A stretch of 64,000 bases of DNA from Candidatus Phycosocius bacilliformis. Lineage in GTDB: Bacteria > Pseudomonadota > Alphaproteobacteria > Caulobacterales > Aquidulcibacteraceae. The notes under the pieces are model-generated. The model saw nothing but the letters and a program-made list of their open reading frames with translations, had not been told where the DNA came from and did not search any database. A program made the position numbers and the translations under genes. Of this stretch, positions 1-8,749 are shown one piece after another (the stretch's first letter is position 1; every line of letters starts with the position of its first letter). Where the stretch lies: contig NZ_BFBR01000001.1 in NCBI RefSeq assembly GCF_003112735.1, forward strand, positions 496,001-560,000, given 5' to 3'.

Positions 1-372
1 GTCCAAGGTTAGATCGGTGAGCACATGTTTCCGGATTGCCAGTGCTACCTCCCCCCGCGTAGCTGGTGGCAGGACAATTTGGATCCGCTCACCCGTTGGC
101 AAACTGGCCGACAAGAGTGGATGTTCTCGACTGACGCCCTGCTTCGATATGCGAGCAATTTGGGCTGCAAGCCGCGTCAGGTTCAATTGGGTAACATCTG
201 GTGCTTCATGGCGAACAATACCCCCGGTCACGCTTTCAACCCAGACTTCTCCGGGCCGATTGACCAGAATGTCGGTTACGTCCGGTCGGCGCAACCAAAC
301 GGCCAAGGGCTCAAGAAATGCTGAAAGATACACACCGCCGAGAGCCTGGGGTGCACCAGCTGGCGCGGTCAT
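1..372 (-). CDS. virB11: VirB11-type type IV secretion ATPase, N-terminal part (runs off window)
   Basis: This is the first 124 codons of a hexameric secretion ATPase that would power the type IV secretion channel from the inner face of the membrane. The visible part is the VirB11 N-terminal domain: a DILVNRPGEVWVE stretch at about residues 38-50, then LAAQIAR and a VSREHPLLSASLPTGERIQ segment, all typical of the family just before the nucleotide-binding half. The Walker motifs lie beyond the window, so catalytic integrity cannot be judged. The ATG at 372 overlaps the virB10 stop in an ATGA tetranucleotide, which fixes the start and implies translational coupling. It is the last gene seen in the leftward virB operon. 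Confidence 0.9.
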   Translation of the reverse strand, partial: MTAPAGAPQALGGVYLSAFLEPLAVWLRRPDVTDILVNRPGEVWVESVTGGIVRHEAPDVTQLNLTRLAAQIARISKQGVSREHPLLSASLPTGERIQIVLPPATRGEVALAIRKHVLTDLTLD

Positions 373-1622
373 GGCTTGTTGCCAGCTGGGGCTGGGCTAT
401 CAACAGCCGGGGGAGCCAGTGCCGCAACCGGGTTCAGCGAGAAATCAAGGTCGCGCGCAACAAACACCTGTATCGCTGTGCCCTGCTTGACTGTGACAGT
501 CGGTTTGATGGCTTCACCTGAACTCATCGCACCAGGCAGGGTCTGAGCGGTGCCAATGACCAACTGGTTGGATGTCGTCCGGCTCAAACCAGCGCTGATG
601 GCAGTTGACAACAGGCCAGGGCCGTAACGTTGCAAATAATGGCGATCGACTTTGCCATCCAGACCTGCGCGCCCCAACGTATCGGTTCCCGGCGAGGCAA
701 GCTGGATAGAAACCCCATCGGGGCGCAACAAACGGGTCCAAACCACAAAAGCACGTGACTGGCCCAAAGCCACTTCGGAACGATATTGTCCGACCAATCG
801 CGAGCCGCGCGGGATCAATACACGCGAGCCGTCGAAACTGAGCACATCCCGACTAACCACGGCTCGCACAAATCCGGGAAGATCAGAATTAATCGCGGTC
901 TCCAAAACTGCTGCGATCAGTGCGCCTTGCGGCACGGTTGTTTTGGGGTTGCGCAACGTTCCAGCGCGTGCGGTCGGTGCTTCGCCTGAGCTGACACGGG
1001 CGGCAAAAGCATCATTGTCGCCGCTACCACTGGCCATAGCCGCCCCCGGCGCAGCGTCTGGGGCCGGAGCGGGGGTCAAGTCAACGATCAATGCAGGCGA
1101 CCGCATCCGCTGGGCCAAATCAGGTCCTGTCCGTGCTGGAACCGGGGGGGGTGGCGGCGCAACAGGCAATGGCCGATAATAATCCCTGATCGGTGCTGGC
1201 GGCGGCAAAGGTGGCGGTGGCGGTGGCGGAGATGGTGGCACCACCTCGTTCGCCGCCGGATTTTCCGGCACTGTCTCCGCAGGAGGCATCACGGGAGTGG
1301 GGGCGTATTGGGCAAACAGATTAGGGGCTTCTGGCACGGCCTGACCTGCCATCCCATCATTACGCGGATCACGCGTGGGCGAGACATCATCTGCGCCAGC
1401 CCTCTTTTGGGCCGAGACCATGGTAGTAAAGACGATTGCACCAAGTGCCAGGGCCCCAATCGCGCCTGCCATCACAACCCAAGGACGATCAGGATAGGCG
1501 ACGGAAGGTGTGGCATCAACAAGCACGCTGGAGACTTCTGGCAGGGGTGCAGTGCCGTCTTCGGCCTGTATGGTGTCATCAGCAGGGTCCTGTGGGGCTT
1601 GTCCGGGTCCGATCACGGTCAT
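369..1622 (-). CDS. virB10: VirB10 / TrbI-family T4SS scaffold protein
   Basis: VirB10 spans the inner membrane, periplasm and outer membrane and carries the energy signal in the type IV secretion core complex. The 417-residue protein has a cytoplasmic N-terminus, one membrane segment at about residues 47-68, a long proline-rich periplasmic stretch with runs of seven and five prolines (about 125-160), and a C-terminal TrbI beta-barrel domain (about 220-400) containing GSRLVGQY and RHYLQRYGPGLLSTAI-like segments. This order and length match the family. It overlaps virB9 upstream and virB11 downstream by four bases each. Confidence 0.94.
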   Translation of the reverse strand: MTVIGPGQAPQDPADDTIQAEDGTAPLPEVSSVLVDATPSVAYPDRPWVVMAGAIGALALGAIVFTTMVSAQKRAGADDVSPTRDPRNDGMAGQAVPEAPNLFAQYAPTPVMPPAETVPENPAANEVVPPSPPPPPPPLPPPAPIRDYYRPLPVAPPPPPVPARTGPDLAQRMRSPALIVDLTPAPAPDAAPGAAMASGSGDNDAFAARVSSGEAPTARAGTLRNPKTTVPQGALIAAVLETAINSDLPGFVRAVVSRDVLSFDGSRVLIPRGSRLVGQYRSEVALGQSRAFVVWTRLLRPDGVSIQLASPGTDTLGRAGLDGKVDRHYLQRYGPGLLSTAISAGLSRTTSNQLVIGTAQTLPGAMSSGEAIKPTVTVKQGTAIQVFVARDLDFSLNPVAALAPPAVDSPAPAGNKP

Positions 1623-2455
1623 TGACGGCCCTCCGTCGGACGCCCAAAGCTGAATAGACCGCGCTTCTGCGCCTTGGACTTCACAACAGGCGCATCAGGA
1701 CCCGGATCAGGTTCACGCCACGCATCATTTGCGACCAGAGTCTGATCGGCTCCATTGCGCAGCACAAAGGCAGGGCCGACGCGCTCGACAACCATCACAT
1801 TGCCGCGCATCACAAAATTCACCAATGATTCAGAACCATCTGGGCCCAAAGCAAAGACCGCAGGCGTCGCTGCGCCCGGTGCCCATTCCAGATAGGTGCG
1901 CTGGCCGTCATCGTAAATCCGCGCCGGGATATTGCGGGTGCTGCCGGACACCGAATAGCGCATATTGGCATTGGCTGCCGGGATCGGGGCGGGATTGGGT
2001 GTCTCAATATTCCCTGGTTCGGCCGGATAGGTGAATTTGACCCGATAGATGATGTTCGGGTCACCAGGACCTGTCGGCTCCTCCGCGCTCAATTGAAACG
2101 TGTAGCGGCGTTTAGAAGTAATCACCGACATATTGGTTGCCGCATCAAACTCGATTGGTTTGATGAATAAAGTATCCGCCCGCCGGTTCGGTGTGACTTG
2201 CCACGCCAATGAATCCCCGATCGACACATTTTCGATCCGTTCGTCACTGCCAAACTCAACCATCATCTGATAGCCGTAATGACCGCGCAGAGACACAACA
2301 CTGTCTTCAATAAAGGGTACGGTCTGGACACGCGGGTCGGTCGCGCCCGGAATTGGTACTTGACGCATCTGCCCCAGCGCCGGACCCGCGACAGAGCCAG
2401 CCACAACCATGGCTGCTGCGACACGGACAAGCCAAGGTGCGACCTGTATCGTCAT
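1619..2455 (-). CDS. virB9: VirB9 / CagX-family outer-membrane core protein
   Basis: VirB9 forms the periplasmic and outer-membrane ring of the secretion core with VirB10 and normally VirB7. The 278-residue product begins with a cleavable signal peptide (hydrophobic core about 10-25, ending near GPALGQ). It then shows the N-terminal beta domain (IENVSIGDSLAWQV and the following LFIKPIEFDAATNMSV) and a C-terminal CagX domain with RYSVSG, PARIYDDGQRTYLEW and VNFVMRGNVMVVERV. These are diagnostic VirB9 segments. The start overlaps the virB8 stop by four bases. No virB7 lipoprotein gene is present to partner it. Confidence 0.94.
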   Translation of the reverse strand: MTIQVAPWLVRVAAAMVVAGSVAGPALGQMRQVPIPGATDPRVQTVPFIEDSVVSLRGHYGYQMMVEFGSDERIENVSIGDSLAWQVTPNRRADTLFIKPIEFDAATNMSVITSKRRYTFQLSAEEPTGPGDPNIIYRVKFTYPAEPGNIETPNPAPIPAANANMRYSVSGSTRNIPARIYDDGQRTYLEWAPGAATPAVFALGPDGSESLVNFVMRGNVMVVERVGPAFVLRNGADQTLVANDAWREPDPGPDAPVVKSKAQKRGLFSFGRPTEGRQ

Positions 2456-3414
2456 TGGGCTGGGAACTCCTCACCATTGGGGTTGCCGGTGCGCGATGGA
2501 GCCACGCCATTGACGGTTGCCGGTGCAGGCGTCGCTGGGCTCGCGGTGCCCGAGACCGGGGCGGCCGGCAAAGCAGTTACTGGATTGGCGGTGCTGGCTT
2601 GGCCGGTCTGCCCGGGAGCCGCCACGCCAGGCATAAGTCCCGGCATAATTTGGGTCGCTGCTGGTGGGCTGGTTGCAGGCAGCGGAACGGGCTGGGTGGT
2701 TTCGGCATCACGGCGATAGCTGGAAATCTGGAAGCCCAAGGGGTTGAGATAGCGATCTTGTTCATTGATCGGCTTGCCCGAGAAACTGTATTTCACCGTG
2801 GCTACCCATGGCTGCCGCATACCGGCGGCCCCACCGCCTTCAGACCGTTCGGTGTCGAAGCGAATAAGCGCTGACGTTGGGCTCAATATGTTGACGCTTT
2901 TGACCGTAACCTGAATGCGCGTATTCGGCGTCACCCGATTACGGATCCCATTCGGATTGGCTGCATCCCACTCACGCAAATATTCGGCCTCAGCCGCGCC
3001 TTGCGACCATGCCAGCGTCTTGCGATAGAGCTCGCGATAATCAGCGGTATCGAAGGTTTCCCGAGCGAGGACATATTGCACGACAAAGGATTGGGCGACG
3101 GCCTGACTTTCACTCAGATTGCCGAGATTAACGCCGCGCGTCGTTTGTACATAACCCGTCTCACGATCTACCGTAATCGTGTAAGGCATGGTCTGCTTTA
3201 GGGGCACCAACACCACCAGTGCAACAGCTTGTATGGCAGCAATTCCAACCGCGATACTTGCGATGATCCACGCCGTCCGACGCGACCGCCGCAACGTGGC
3301 GTGGGTGTCATAGGCCCACGAACTCGCTGCCTCATAATATTGGGCACGCGCGGCCACACCAGGCGGGGGACTGCCAGCAGGATTAAAGGGTTGATCCGCG
3401 TGCGGGACGGTCAT
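2452..3414 (-). CDS. virB8: VirB8-family assembly protein with long Pro/Ala-rich tail
   Basis: VirB8 is the inner-membrane assembly factor of type IV secretion, with one membrane helix and a periplasmic NTF2-like domain. Here a cytoplasmic N-terminus containing EAASSWAYD leads to a helix at about residues 47-70, then the periplasmic domain with MPYTITVDRETGYVQT, AQSFVVQYVLARETFD and YFSGK-like strands to about residue 235. The final roughly 80 residues are an Ala/Pro/Thr-rich low-complexity tail, so at 320 residues the protein is longer than the usual 230-240. It overlaps virB6 and virB9 by four bases. Confidence 0.93.
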   Translation of the reverse strand: MTVPHADQPFNPAGSPPPGVAARAQYYEAASSWAYDTHATLRRSRRTAWIIASIAVGIAAIQAVALVVLVPLKQTMPYTITVDRETGYVQTTRGVNLGNLSESQAVAQSFVVQYVLARETFDTADYRELYRKTLAWSQGAAEAEYLREWDAANPNGIRNRVTPNTRIQVTVKSVNILSPTSALIRFDTERSEGGGAAGMRQPWVATVKYSFSGKPINEQDRYLNPLGFQISSYRRDAETTQPVPLPATSPPAATQIMPGLMPGVAAPGQTGQASTANPVTALPAAPVSGTASPATPAPATVNGVAPSRTGNPNGEEFPAQ

Positions 3415-4796
3415 CGTGTCTTTCCTGTCGCCGAAAGGCTCAGTTTAGAGGAAGGTTGCGCAAACAGACTTTCCTGTCGGCGTTGAGGCCGAGTTGGGTT
3501 GCTGCGCTTGCGGCCGTTCTGCCCCAGACGCACAGATGTTTCGCTACGTGCGCCCTCACCGGGACCTCCAGCGACAAGCTCTGTACGTCGGTCGAAGACG
3601 GTTGTTGACTGACTTGCCCCAGCCAATGCTGCAGCTGCAAGGCGCGCATCACGCCGATCGGCCGCCGCCGGAGCCGCAGAGACGACCGCAGCCAGACGGG
3701 TGGCACGGCTGGCCTCTGCCATAGGATCGCTCATGCCGGCTGCTGACGGAAATGGTGTTTCAACCGCAGCCGAAGGTCCTGGTTCACGTGGCTTGGCTGA
3801 AGGAAGTCGGAAGCCAGCAACAAGACGGGTGCAAAGTCCGATTACGCTGCCAAAGACAGCGGTAAAGGTCAGGACGATCACCATAACCGTCAGAATTGGT
3901 TGCAAATCATAGCGGCTTTCTTGCCGTGCGACCGCTAACCCTTGTAGACTTGGCTCCAAGGATGCCAACAGTCCCGCCATAAACACAACTGTTGCCAGAG
4001 GCACCAAAGCAAAGCCCAGAGATGTGCGCAGCCAGCCTTCAAAAAAGCCCTTGGTGCTCTCAAACAAAAGCATGCCAACAAAGAACGGGCCAATGGCCAG
4101 CAAGAGACCCAGCATCAACTTGGCCAAGATAAGTAAGCCCAAAGTGGACACCAACAGCACAATCGCAGAAAGCCACAAAGCGGTTGCGCCAAAAGCTGGC
4201 CCACCTTGCAAGGCTGACCGCATTTGAATGACCGGGGCTAGACCTTTCAGGCTTTCTGGGTCAGTTCCGGGCGCTGCTTGAAGCACGAAACTGCCCGCGT
4301 CCAAGGTCGCACCTGCCACATTGGGACCTTGGCCTGGCAAATCACTCACCAATGCCATCGCGCTGGCAGACTGGGTTAGCTGGTCAAAGGTGAATTGAAG
4401 ACGGGCGAAGATATCACTCGGCCCCATAGACTGAGGCATGGGCATATTAGCAAGGAGACTATTGGCAATCTCTGCCGGCCCATCAAACAAAAGCGCAAAA
4501 ACAAGGCTCTGATAGCTCGCCCAGGAAGTGGTCAGCATCACCACGGCGCCAAGCTTGATTGCAATCATCGGCAAATCGCCGACCCGCAGGTCCGTGCGCC
4601 CAGTCAAAAGCCGGAAGCCCAAAAGTGCGACATAAATCGTCAACAGCACGGTGATAACGGCACCCAGAGTCGAGCCCGGCCCAAAGAAGGCGTTATAGCC
4701 GCCTTGAACACCCTCGCGGATATTGCAATCGACCGTATCGAGCAGGCCGCGCACCAAGCCGAGATCGGCACGGGGGGCCGAACATTGACCAATCAT
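3411..4796 (-). CDS. virB6: VirB6 / TrbL-family polytopic channel protein
   Basis: VirB6 is the multi-spanning inner-membrane component that helps form the translocation path. The 461-residue protein has about six hydrophobic segments, including VLLTIYVALLGFRLLTGR near residues 50-70 and a cluster at about 205-320 (SAIVLLVSTLGLLILAK, LMLGLLLAIGPFFVGMLLF, ILTVMVIVLTFTAVFG). It ends in a charged, alanine-rich cytoplasmic tail of roughly 120 residues. The polytopic pattern and the position between virB4 and virB8 support the call. Overlaps of four bases on both sides leave no room for virB5 upstream or virB7 downstream. Confidence 0.92.
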   Translation of the reverse strand: MIGQCSAPRADLGLVRGLLDTVDCNIREGVQGGYNAFFGPGSTLGAVITVLLTIYVALLGFRLLTGRTDLRVGDLPMIAIKLGAVVMLTTSWASYQSLVFALLFDGPAEIANSLLANMPMPQSMGPSDIFARLQFTFDQLTQSASAMALVSDLPGQGPNVAGATLDAGSFVLQAAPGTDPESLKGLAPVIQMRSALQGGPAFGATALWLSAIVLLVSTLGLLILAKLMLGLLLAIGPFFVGMLLFESTKGFFEGWLRTSLGFALVPLATVVFMAGLLASLEPSLQGLAVARQESRYDLQPILTVMVIVLTFTAVFGSVIGLCTRLVAGFRLPSAKPREPGPSAAVETPFPSAAGMSDPMAEASRATRLAAVVSAAPAAADRRDARLAAAALAGASQSTTVFDRRTELVAGGPGEGARSETSVRLGQNGRKRSNPTRPQRRQESLFAQPSSKLSLSATGKTR

Positions 4797-7228
4797 CGCC
4801 GCCCTCCTTTCATGGGAATGCGCGCCGTCTGTGTGCTGGCAGCCAAGAGCGGCAACCAGACATCAGGATCATCGCCATGCTCTGCTCGCAACGCATCAAG
4901 CCGACGCACGGTTGATTCACGGCCTGACAATACTGTCAATATGTTGGGCATGCCATCCAGATTTAAGCGCGCAACCACTGAATCTGTACCGTGCTTGATC
5001 ACAAAACAGCGCGAGGTATCCGGCAAGGCTCGCACAAGGTCGAGCTCATGCAACGTCAAGCCAAAACCGCGACAATACTCGTCTTCTTGCGCCTTGGGAT
5101 TGGGCATGAATATCTGGGTGGCCGCCTGTTCGATGATTGCCGATGCAATCTGGCTCGACAGCGCGTCTGACGCACTCTGAGTCGCAAAGCCGACGATGCC
5201 ATTGCGTTTGCGGATCGTCTTTTCCCAATCGCGAATGCGAGCGACAAAAATCGGATCATCCAGCGCTTTCCAGCCCTCATCGACCACCAGAATTGTCGGA
5301 TTGCCGTCCAAGCGCTGCTCAACACAATGGAAAAGATACATCATTGCCGGGGTGCGCAAGATGGGATCGTCGAGGATGGCGGTCATGTCAACGCCCAGGG
5401 TCTGAGTCGACAGATCGAGGCGATCTTCCTCATTGTCAAACAACCAAGCACGCGGACCATCGAGGATCCAAGGTTCCAGCCGAGACGCAAGATCGCCAGG
5501 GACAGGGCGACGTACACCAGCCAGAAGCTCGGCCACGTAACGCAAACGCCGATACTGCGGGGACTGGTCGAAATTGGCCGCAACAGCATCGGCAATCTGT
5601 GCCTGTTCATCGACACTGAGCTTCTCGCCATCCACGCTGAGAAGACGCGACAGCCATTCGGTCACGAATGCGCGGTTTGAAGGGGTGTCAGGCAGCGCCA
5701 ATGGGTTGAGTCCCGAGGCATCGCCATGACGCAATGTCTCGTAACGTCCGCCGATCGCACGAATGAAGATTTCAGCCCCGCGATCCTTGTCAAACAGGAC
5801 AATGCGTGGATCAAACTTGCGCGCTTGTGCCAACAAGAAGTTCAGCACGACAGTCTTACCAGATCCCGAAGGACCGATAATGGTAAAGTTGCCTAGATCA
5901 TTCTTGTGGAAGTTAAAGTAATAAGGCGTAGCCGATGTGGTTTCCAGCACCGTGACGGCTTGACCCCACGCATTATTGTCTTCCTGTCCAATGGGGAAGT
6001 TATGGAAGCTGGCCAGTCCGGCAAAATTGCCTGTCGAAACCAAGGCGCGCCGGGCAATATCTTTGAAATTCCCGGGAAACTGCGCCCAGAAGGCGGGCTC
6101 GAGGTTCACATCTTCGCGGACTGAAATAATGCCCTCTTCTGTGAAGGCGGCTTGCACATCGGCTGCAGCTTGATCGAGTTGCGGCAGGCTGGCAGCCTTG
6201 ATGCACACACTCATATGGTGCTCGCCAAAGGCAGAGCGACCGGCCGCGACATCATCCTTGGCCAAACTCAGATCGCGCCGCAAGCTGATCGCATCATCAT
6301 CGGCTGCCCGCATGCGCCGCAGTGCCAGGTTCATCCGGTCGAGCGCGACTTGCCGGTCGACAAAAGCAAAGCTCTCAGTCACCGTCATCTCAATCGGTAG
6401 ACGCATCAAGTCATCCAGCATGCCTGGCGCCGTGTGGGGCGGGTAATCCTTGATCGAGATCATCGTCCCGAACTGGCGCGCCAAGCCGGGTGCTGCATGC
6501 AGTTCGAAAGCTTCCAGACCGAAGCTGATCCGGCGATAGGGAATGTGATAGCCTAGGTCGCTGTCAGGCAGGAGAACCGGACGCAACTCCCCGTTGTACA
6601 GCCCCGACAGAAACTCCAACGGCTCTGAGCATGGCCCATGGCGACTGTCATAAACCGACAGAACACGCGCACCATAGGGGGCCAGCGAGGCCATAAGGGC
6701 ATCGCGAGCCGTGTCCAGCTCGCGCATGTCGCGGGCGCGCTCAGCTGCCAGTGCCTGGGCGGATGTGCCGCGCAATATATCCATCGCACGATCAAAAATC
6801 CCGGTTCGGCCTGATGCTGGGCGGCGCACCAAGGTCAAAAAAAGATCATTGATAAACATCGATCGGCTATCGAGACGGGTCGACCATTGGCTGTCGACCT
6901 CGCGCGAGAAAGCGTCTGGAAATTCCGCATCAAGCGACGGCTTGACCGGGCTGCGCACGACGTGGTGCAGCAAAGCAAATCGCGCATGCGCAATCGAGCG
7001 CAACATGGTGTCACGAATGGCCTTACGATAATTCAAGTCCTCGGTATCGGCGGTCTCAAATGCCAAACCATCCAATTTGATGAATTGCATCAACATGCCG
7101 TCGCGGGTTTCGATGGTCATGTCATCAACATGACGGGCATAGGGCAGCCGTGCCCCGGCAGGGGCCTCCCGATGGGCGATCTCGGCCAATGTGGCCAGTC
7201 GCTTTTCCTGGGCGCGGGGGCTGGCCAT
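4793..7228 (-). CDS. virB4: VirB4 / CagE-family T4SS ATPase
   Basis: VirB4 is the largest ATPase of the secretion apparatus, acting at the inner membrane in pilus biogenesis and substrate transfer. The protein has an N-terminal CagE/TrbE domain and a C-terminal AAA-like ATPase half with Walker A GPSGSGKT at about residue 452 and Walker B ILVVDEG near 649, followed by GFATQSASDAL. I placed the start at the ATG at 7228 because AAGGACAGG lies just upstream and this gives 811 residues, the usual family length. A longer reading frame opens at 7321 but would overlap virB3 by 76 bases. The stop overlaps virB6 by four bases. Confidence 0.95.
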   Translation of the reverse strand: MASPRAQEKRLATLAEIAHREAPAGARLPYARHVDDMTIETRDGMLMQFIKLDGLAFETADTEDLNYRKAIRDTMLRSIAHARFALLHHVVRSPVKPSLDAEFPDAFSREVDSQWSTRLDSRSMFINDLFLTLVRRPASGRTGIFDRAMDILRGTSAQALAAERARDMRELDTARDALMASLAPYGARVLSVYDSRHGPCSEPLEFLSGLYNGELRPVLLPDSDLGYHIPYRRISFGLEAFELHAAPGLARQFGTMISIKDYPPHTAPGMLDDLMRLPIEMTVTESFAFVDRQVALDRMNLALRRMRAADDDAISLRRDLSLAKDDVAAGRSAFGEHHMSVCIKAASLPQLDQAAADVQAAFTEEGIISVREDVNLEPAFWAQFPGNFKDIARRALVSTGNFAGLASFHNFPIGQEDNNAWGQAVTVLETTSATPYYFNFHKNDLGNFTIIGPSGSGKTVVLNFLLAQARKFDPRIVLFDKDRGAEIFIRAIGGRYETLRHGDASGLNPLALPDTPSNRAFVTEWLSRLLSVDGEKLSVDEQAQIADAVAANFDQSPQYRRLRYVAELLAGVRRPVPGDLASRLEPWILDGPRAWLFDNEEDRLDLSTQTLGVDMTAILDDPILRTPAMMYLFHCVEQRLDGNPTILVVDEGWKALDDPIFVARIRDWEKTIRKRNGIVGFATQSASDALSSQIASAIIEQAATQIFMPNPKAQEDEYCRGFGLTLHELDLVRALPDTSRCFVIKHGTDSVVARLNLDGMPNILTVLSGRESTVRRLDALRAEHGDDPDVWLPLLAASTQTARIPMKGGRR

Positions 7229-7245
7229 CAACCTGTCCTTACCCC

Positions 7246-7530
7246 CTACGGCCGATAGGAATTGCAGCGCCAGAAGGCGAAGTTCGGCACGCGCGGCGCG
7301 CTGGTCATGCGGGTAATCCACAAGTCGAGAAAGCGCGGTTCATCGCGTGCGGCGATTACGCCGACCCCATGCAAGATCAAAGCAGCGACCAAGGCCCAAA
7401 CAGATTTGGTAACCAAGAAGACCTCAGCCGTGATGATCCCATTGAGAATGAACCAAGTGTAGGTCACGCCAGCAAACATTTGCGGGCGTGTCAGGGCAGC
7501 AAACACAGGGTCACGTTCGAGCTGGGCCAT
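7246..7530 (-). CDS. virB3: VirB3-family T4SS protein
   Basis: VirB3 is a small inner-membrane protein that works with VirB4. This one has 94 residues with the typical opening DPVFAALTRPQMFAGV, then a hydrophobic hairpin (TYTWFILNGIITAEVF and SVWALVAALILHGVGVI) and the conserved ending DEPRFLDLWITR. Length and motif order match the family. It starts 9 bases after virB2 and ends 17 bases before the chosen virB4 start. Confidence 0.93.
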   Translation of the reverse strand: MAQLERDPVFAALTRPQMFAGVTYTWFILNGIITAEVFLVTKSVWALVAALILHGVGVIAARDEPRFLDLWITRMTSAPRVPNFAFWRCNSYRP

Positions 7531-7539
7531 ACTGGGTCC

Positions 7540-7860
7540 TTAGAATCCCTGTGCAGCGCTGCGAATGCCACCAACAATAGCAGCCGAGCCAAACAGGATG
7601 AAGCAGCCCAAAATGACCATGCCGCCATGGCGCCAATTCATTCGCCCAGTCAGCATCATGAACCCACAGCCTGCCACCGCGATAACCGCGACAGTTGTTG
7701 CAACAGCACCCAGAAGCGTGCCTTGGATCCAATTGACAGCCCCCAAGATGACACCCGAACCCGCTGGGTCGAGATTGGCGGACTGGGCCAAAGCGGGGCC
7801 GGCAAAGCTGGTGGCCCAGATTAGGATGAGCGCCAGCAGCGCTTTGCGTGTTTCGAGCAT
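7540..7860 (-). CDS. virB2: VirB2 / TrbC-family major pilin
   Basis: VirB2 pilin is processed and cyclised or assembled into the secretion pilus. The 106-residue precursor has a signal peptide ending near GPALAQ (about residue 26 of this start) and two hydrophobic segments separated by a short loop, AVATTVAVIAVAGCGFMMLTGR and MVILGCFILFGSAAIVGGI, the classic TrbC/VirB2 form. The ATG at 7860 is preceded by GAGGAAG at good spacing. An in-frame TTG five codons earlier is less likely. Confidence 0.92.
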   Translation of the reverse strand: MLETRKALLALILIWATSFAGPALAQSANLDPAGSGVILGAVNWIQGTLLGAVATTVAVIAVAGCGFMMLTGRMNWRHGGMVILGCFILFGSAAIVGGIRSAAQGF

Positions 7861-7879
7861 CCTTGTCTTCCTCAAACTC

Positions 7880-8548
7880 TCATTCAGGGGGGCGGATTGC
7901 GAGCCGCTCTGAAATGGCCTTCACATAGTTTTTCGTTTCGCGATAGGGCGGAATACCACCGTAGCGCGCGACAGCTTCTGGTCCAGCGTTATAAGCCGCC
8001 AGCGCCAACACAATATCCCCGTCAAAACGCTGCAGAAGCGACGCCAAATAAGCCACGCCCCCAAAAATATTGCCACGTGGGTCATAGGGATCAACGCCGA
8101 GGCCCGCTGCTGTTGCGGGCATTAATTGCATCAGTCCAATGGCCCCTTTGGGTGACAAGGCTGCAGGGCTGAACCGGGATTCCTGCCAGGCCACAGCACG
8201 CACAAGAACAGGGTCGACACCATAAAGCTGAGCCGCTTCACTGACATAGGCATCTAGCACCGGATGCAATCGCAACGGATAGGCCGGCTCAACCAACTTT
8301 AGGGCTGCGGGTTGGGTTTTCGTGGCCAAATTGGCCTGCGGCGCGGTCGGTCTGACAAGTGGTTGTGCCCGATTGCCGACAAATAAAGTGGGACCGGAAT
8401 AGACGATAGCGGTCCCATTGCTGCCCACCTCAATGACATCAGCCATAGCGGAGCTGCCAGCCAATAGAGATGCGCCTAGCGACAGCCTGAAAAGGACCTG
8501 CCACAATCGCAGTCTTGCACCCAATTTCGCGTTACAGATCATGTGCAT
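7880..8548 (-). CDS. virB1: Lytic transglycosylase, VirB1-like
   Basis: A soluble lytic transglycosylase of the SLT family would open the peptidoglycan locally for the secretion apparatus. A signal peptide (RLSLGASLLAGSSAMA) is followed by a spacer and the SLT domain with catalytic Glu in VAWQESRFSPAALSPKGA, then IGLMQLMPATA and LALAAYNAGP, all signatures of goose-type transglycosylase folds. It sits 19 bases upstream of virB2 and is probably the first gene of the operon. The start is uncertain: the frame is open to 8677, but the segment before 8548 is Cys/Arg-rich and unlikely to be translated. The spacer between signal and domain is longer than in many VirB1 proteins. Confidence 0.83.
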   Translation of the reverse strand: MHMICNAKLGARLRLWQVLFRLSLGASLLAGSSAMADVIEVGSNGTAIVYSGPTLFVGNRAQPLVRPTAPQANLATKTQPAALKLVEPAYPLRLHPVLDAYVSEAAQLYGVDPVLVRAVAWQESRFSPAALSPKGAIGLMQLMPATAAGLGVDPYDPRGNIFGGVAYLASLLQRFDGDIVLALAAYNAGPEAVARYGGIPPYRETKNYVKAISERLAIRPPE

Positions 8549-8749
8549 GCCAAGCGCCCGAAGCAGCCACTCTTGTCTAAATCGGCAGGTTTGTCGAGAG
8601 TAACACCCGCGTCTAGCCACAATCTCAGCCTGCTTTTCCCATTCCCCACAGCACCTCTTCGCCCGCAAGAGGATCAAGTCCTACCCGAGGTCACAACTGG
8701 AGCTGTATGCTCGGCCCGCAACCCCAGATAAACGCCCACAGCGACCGAA

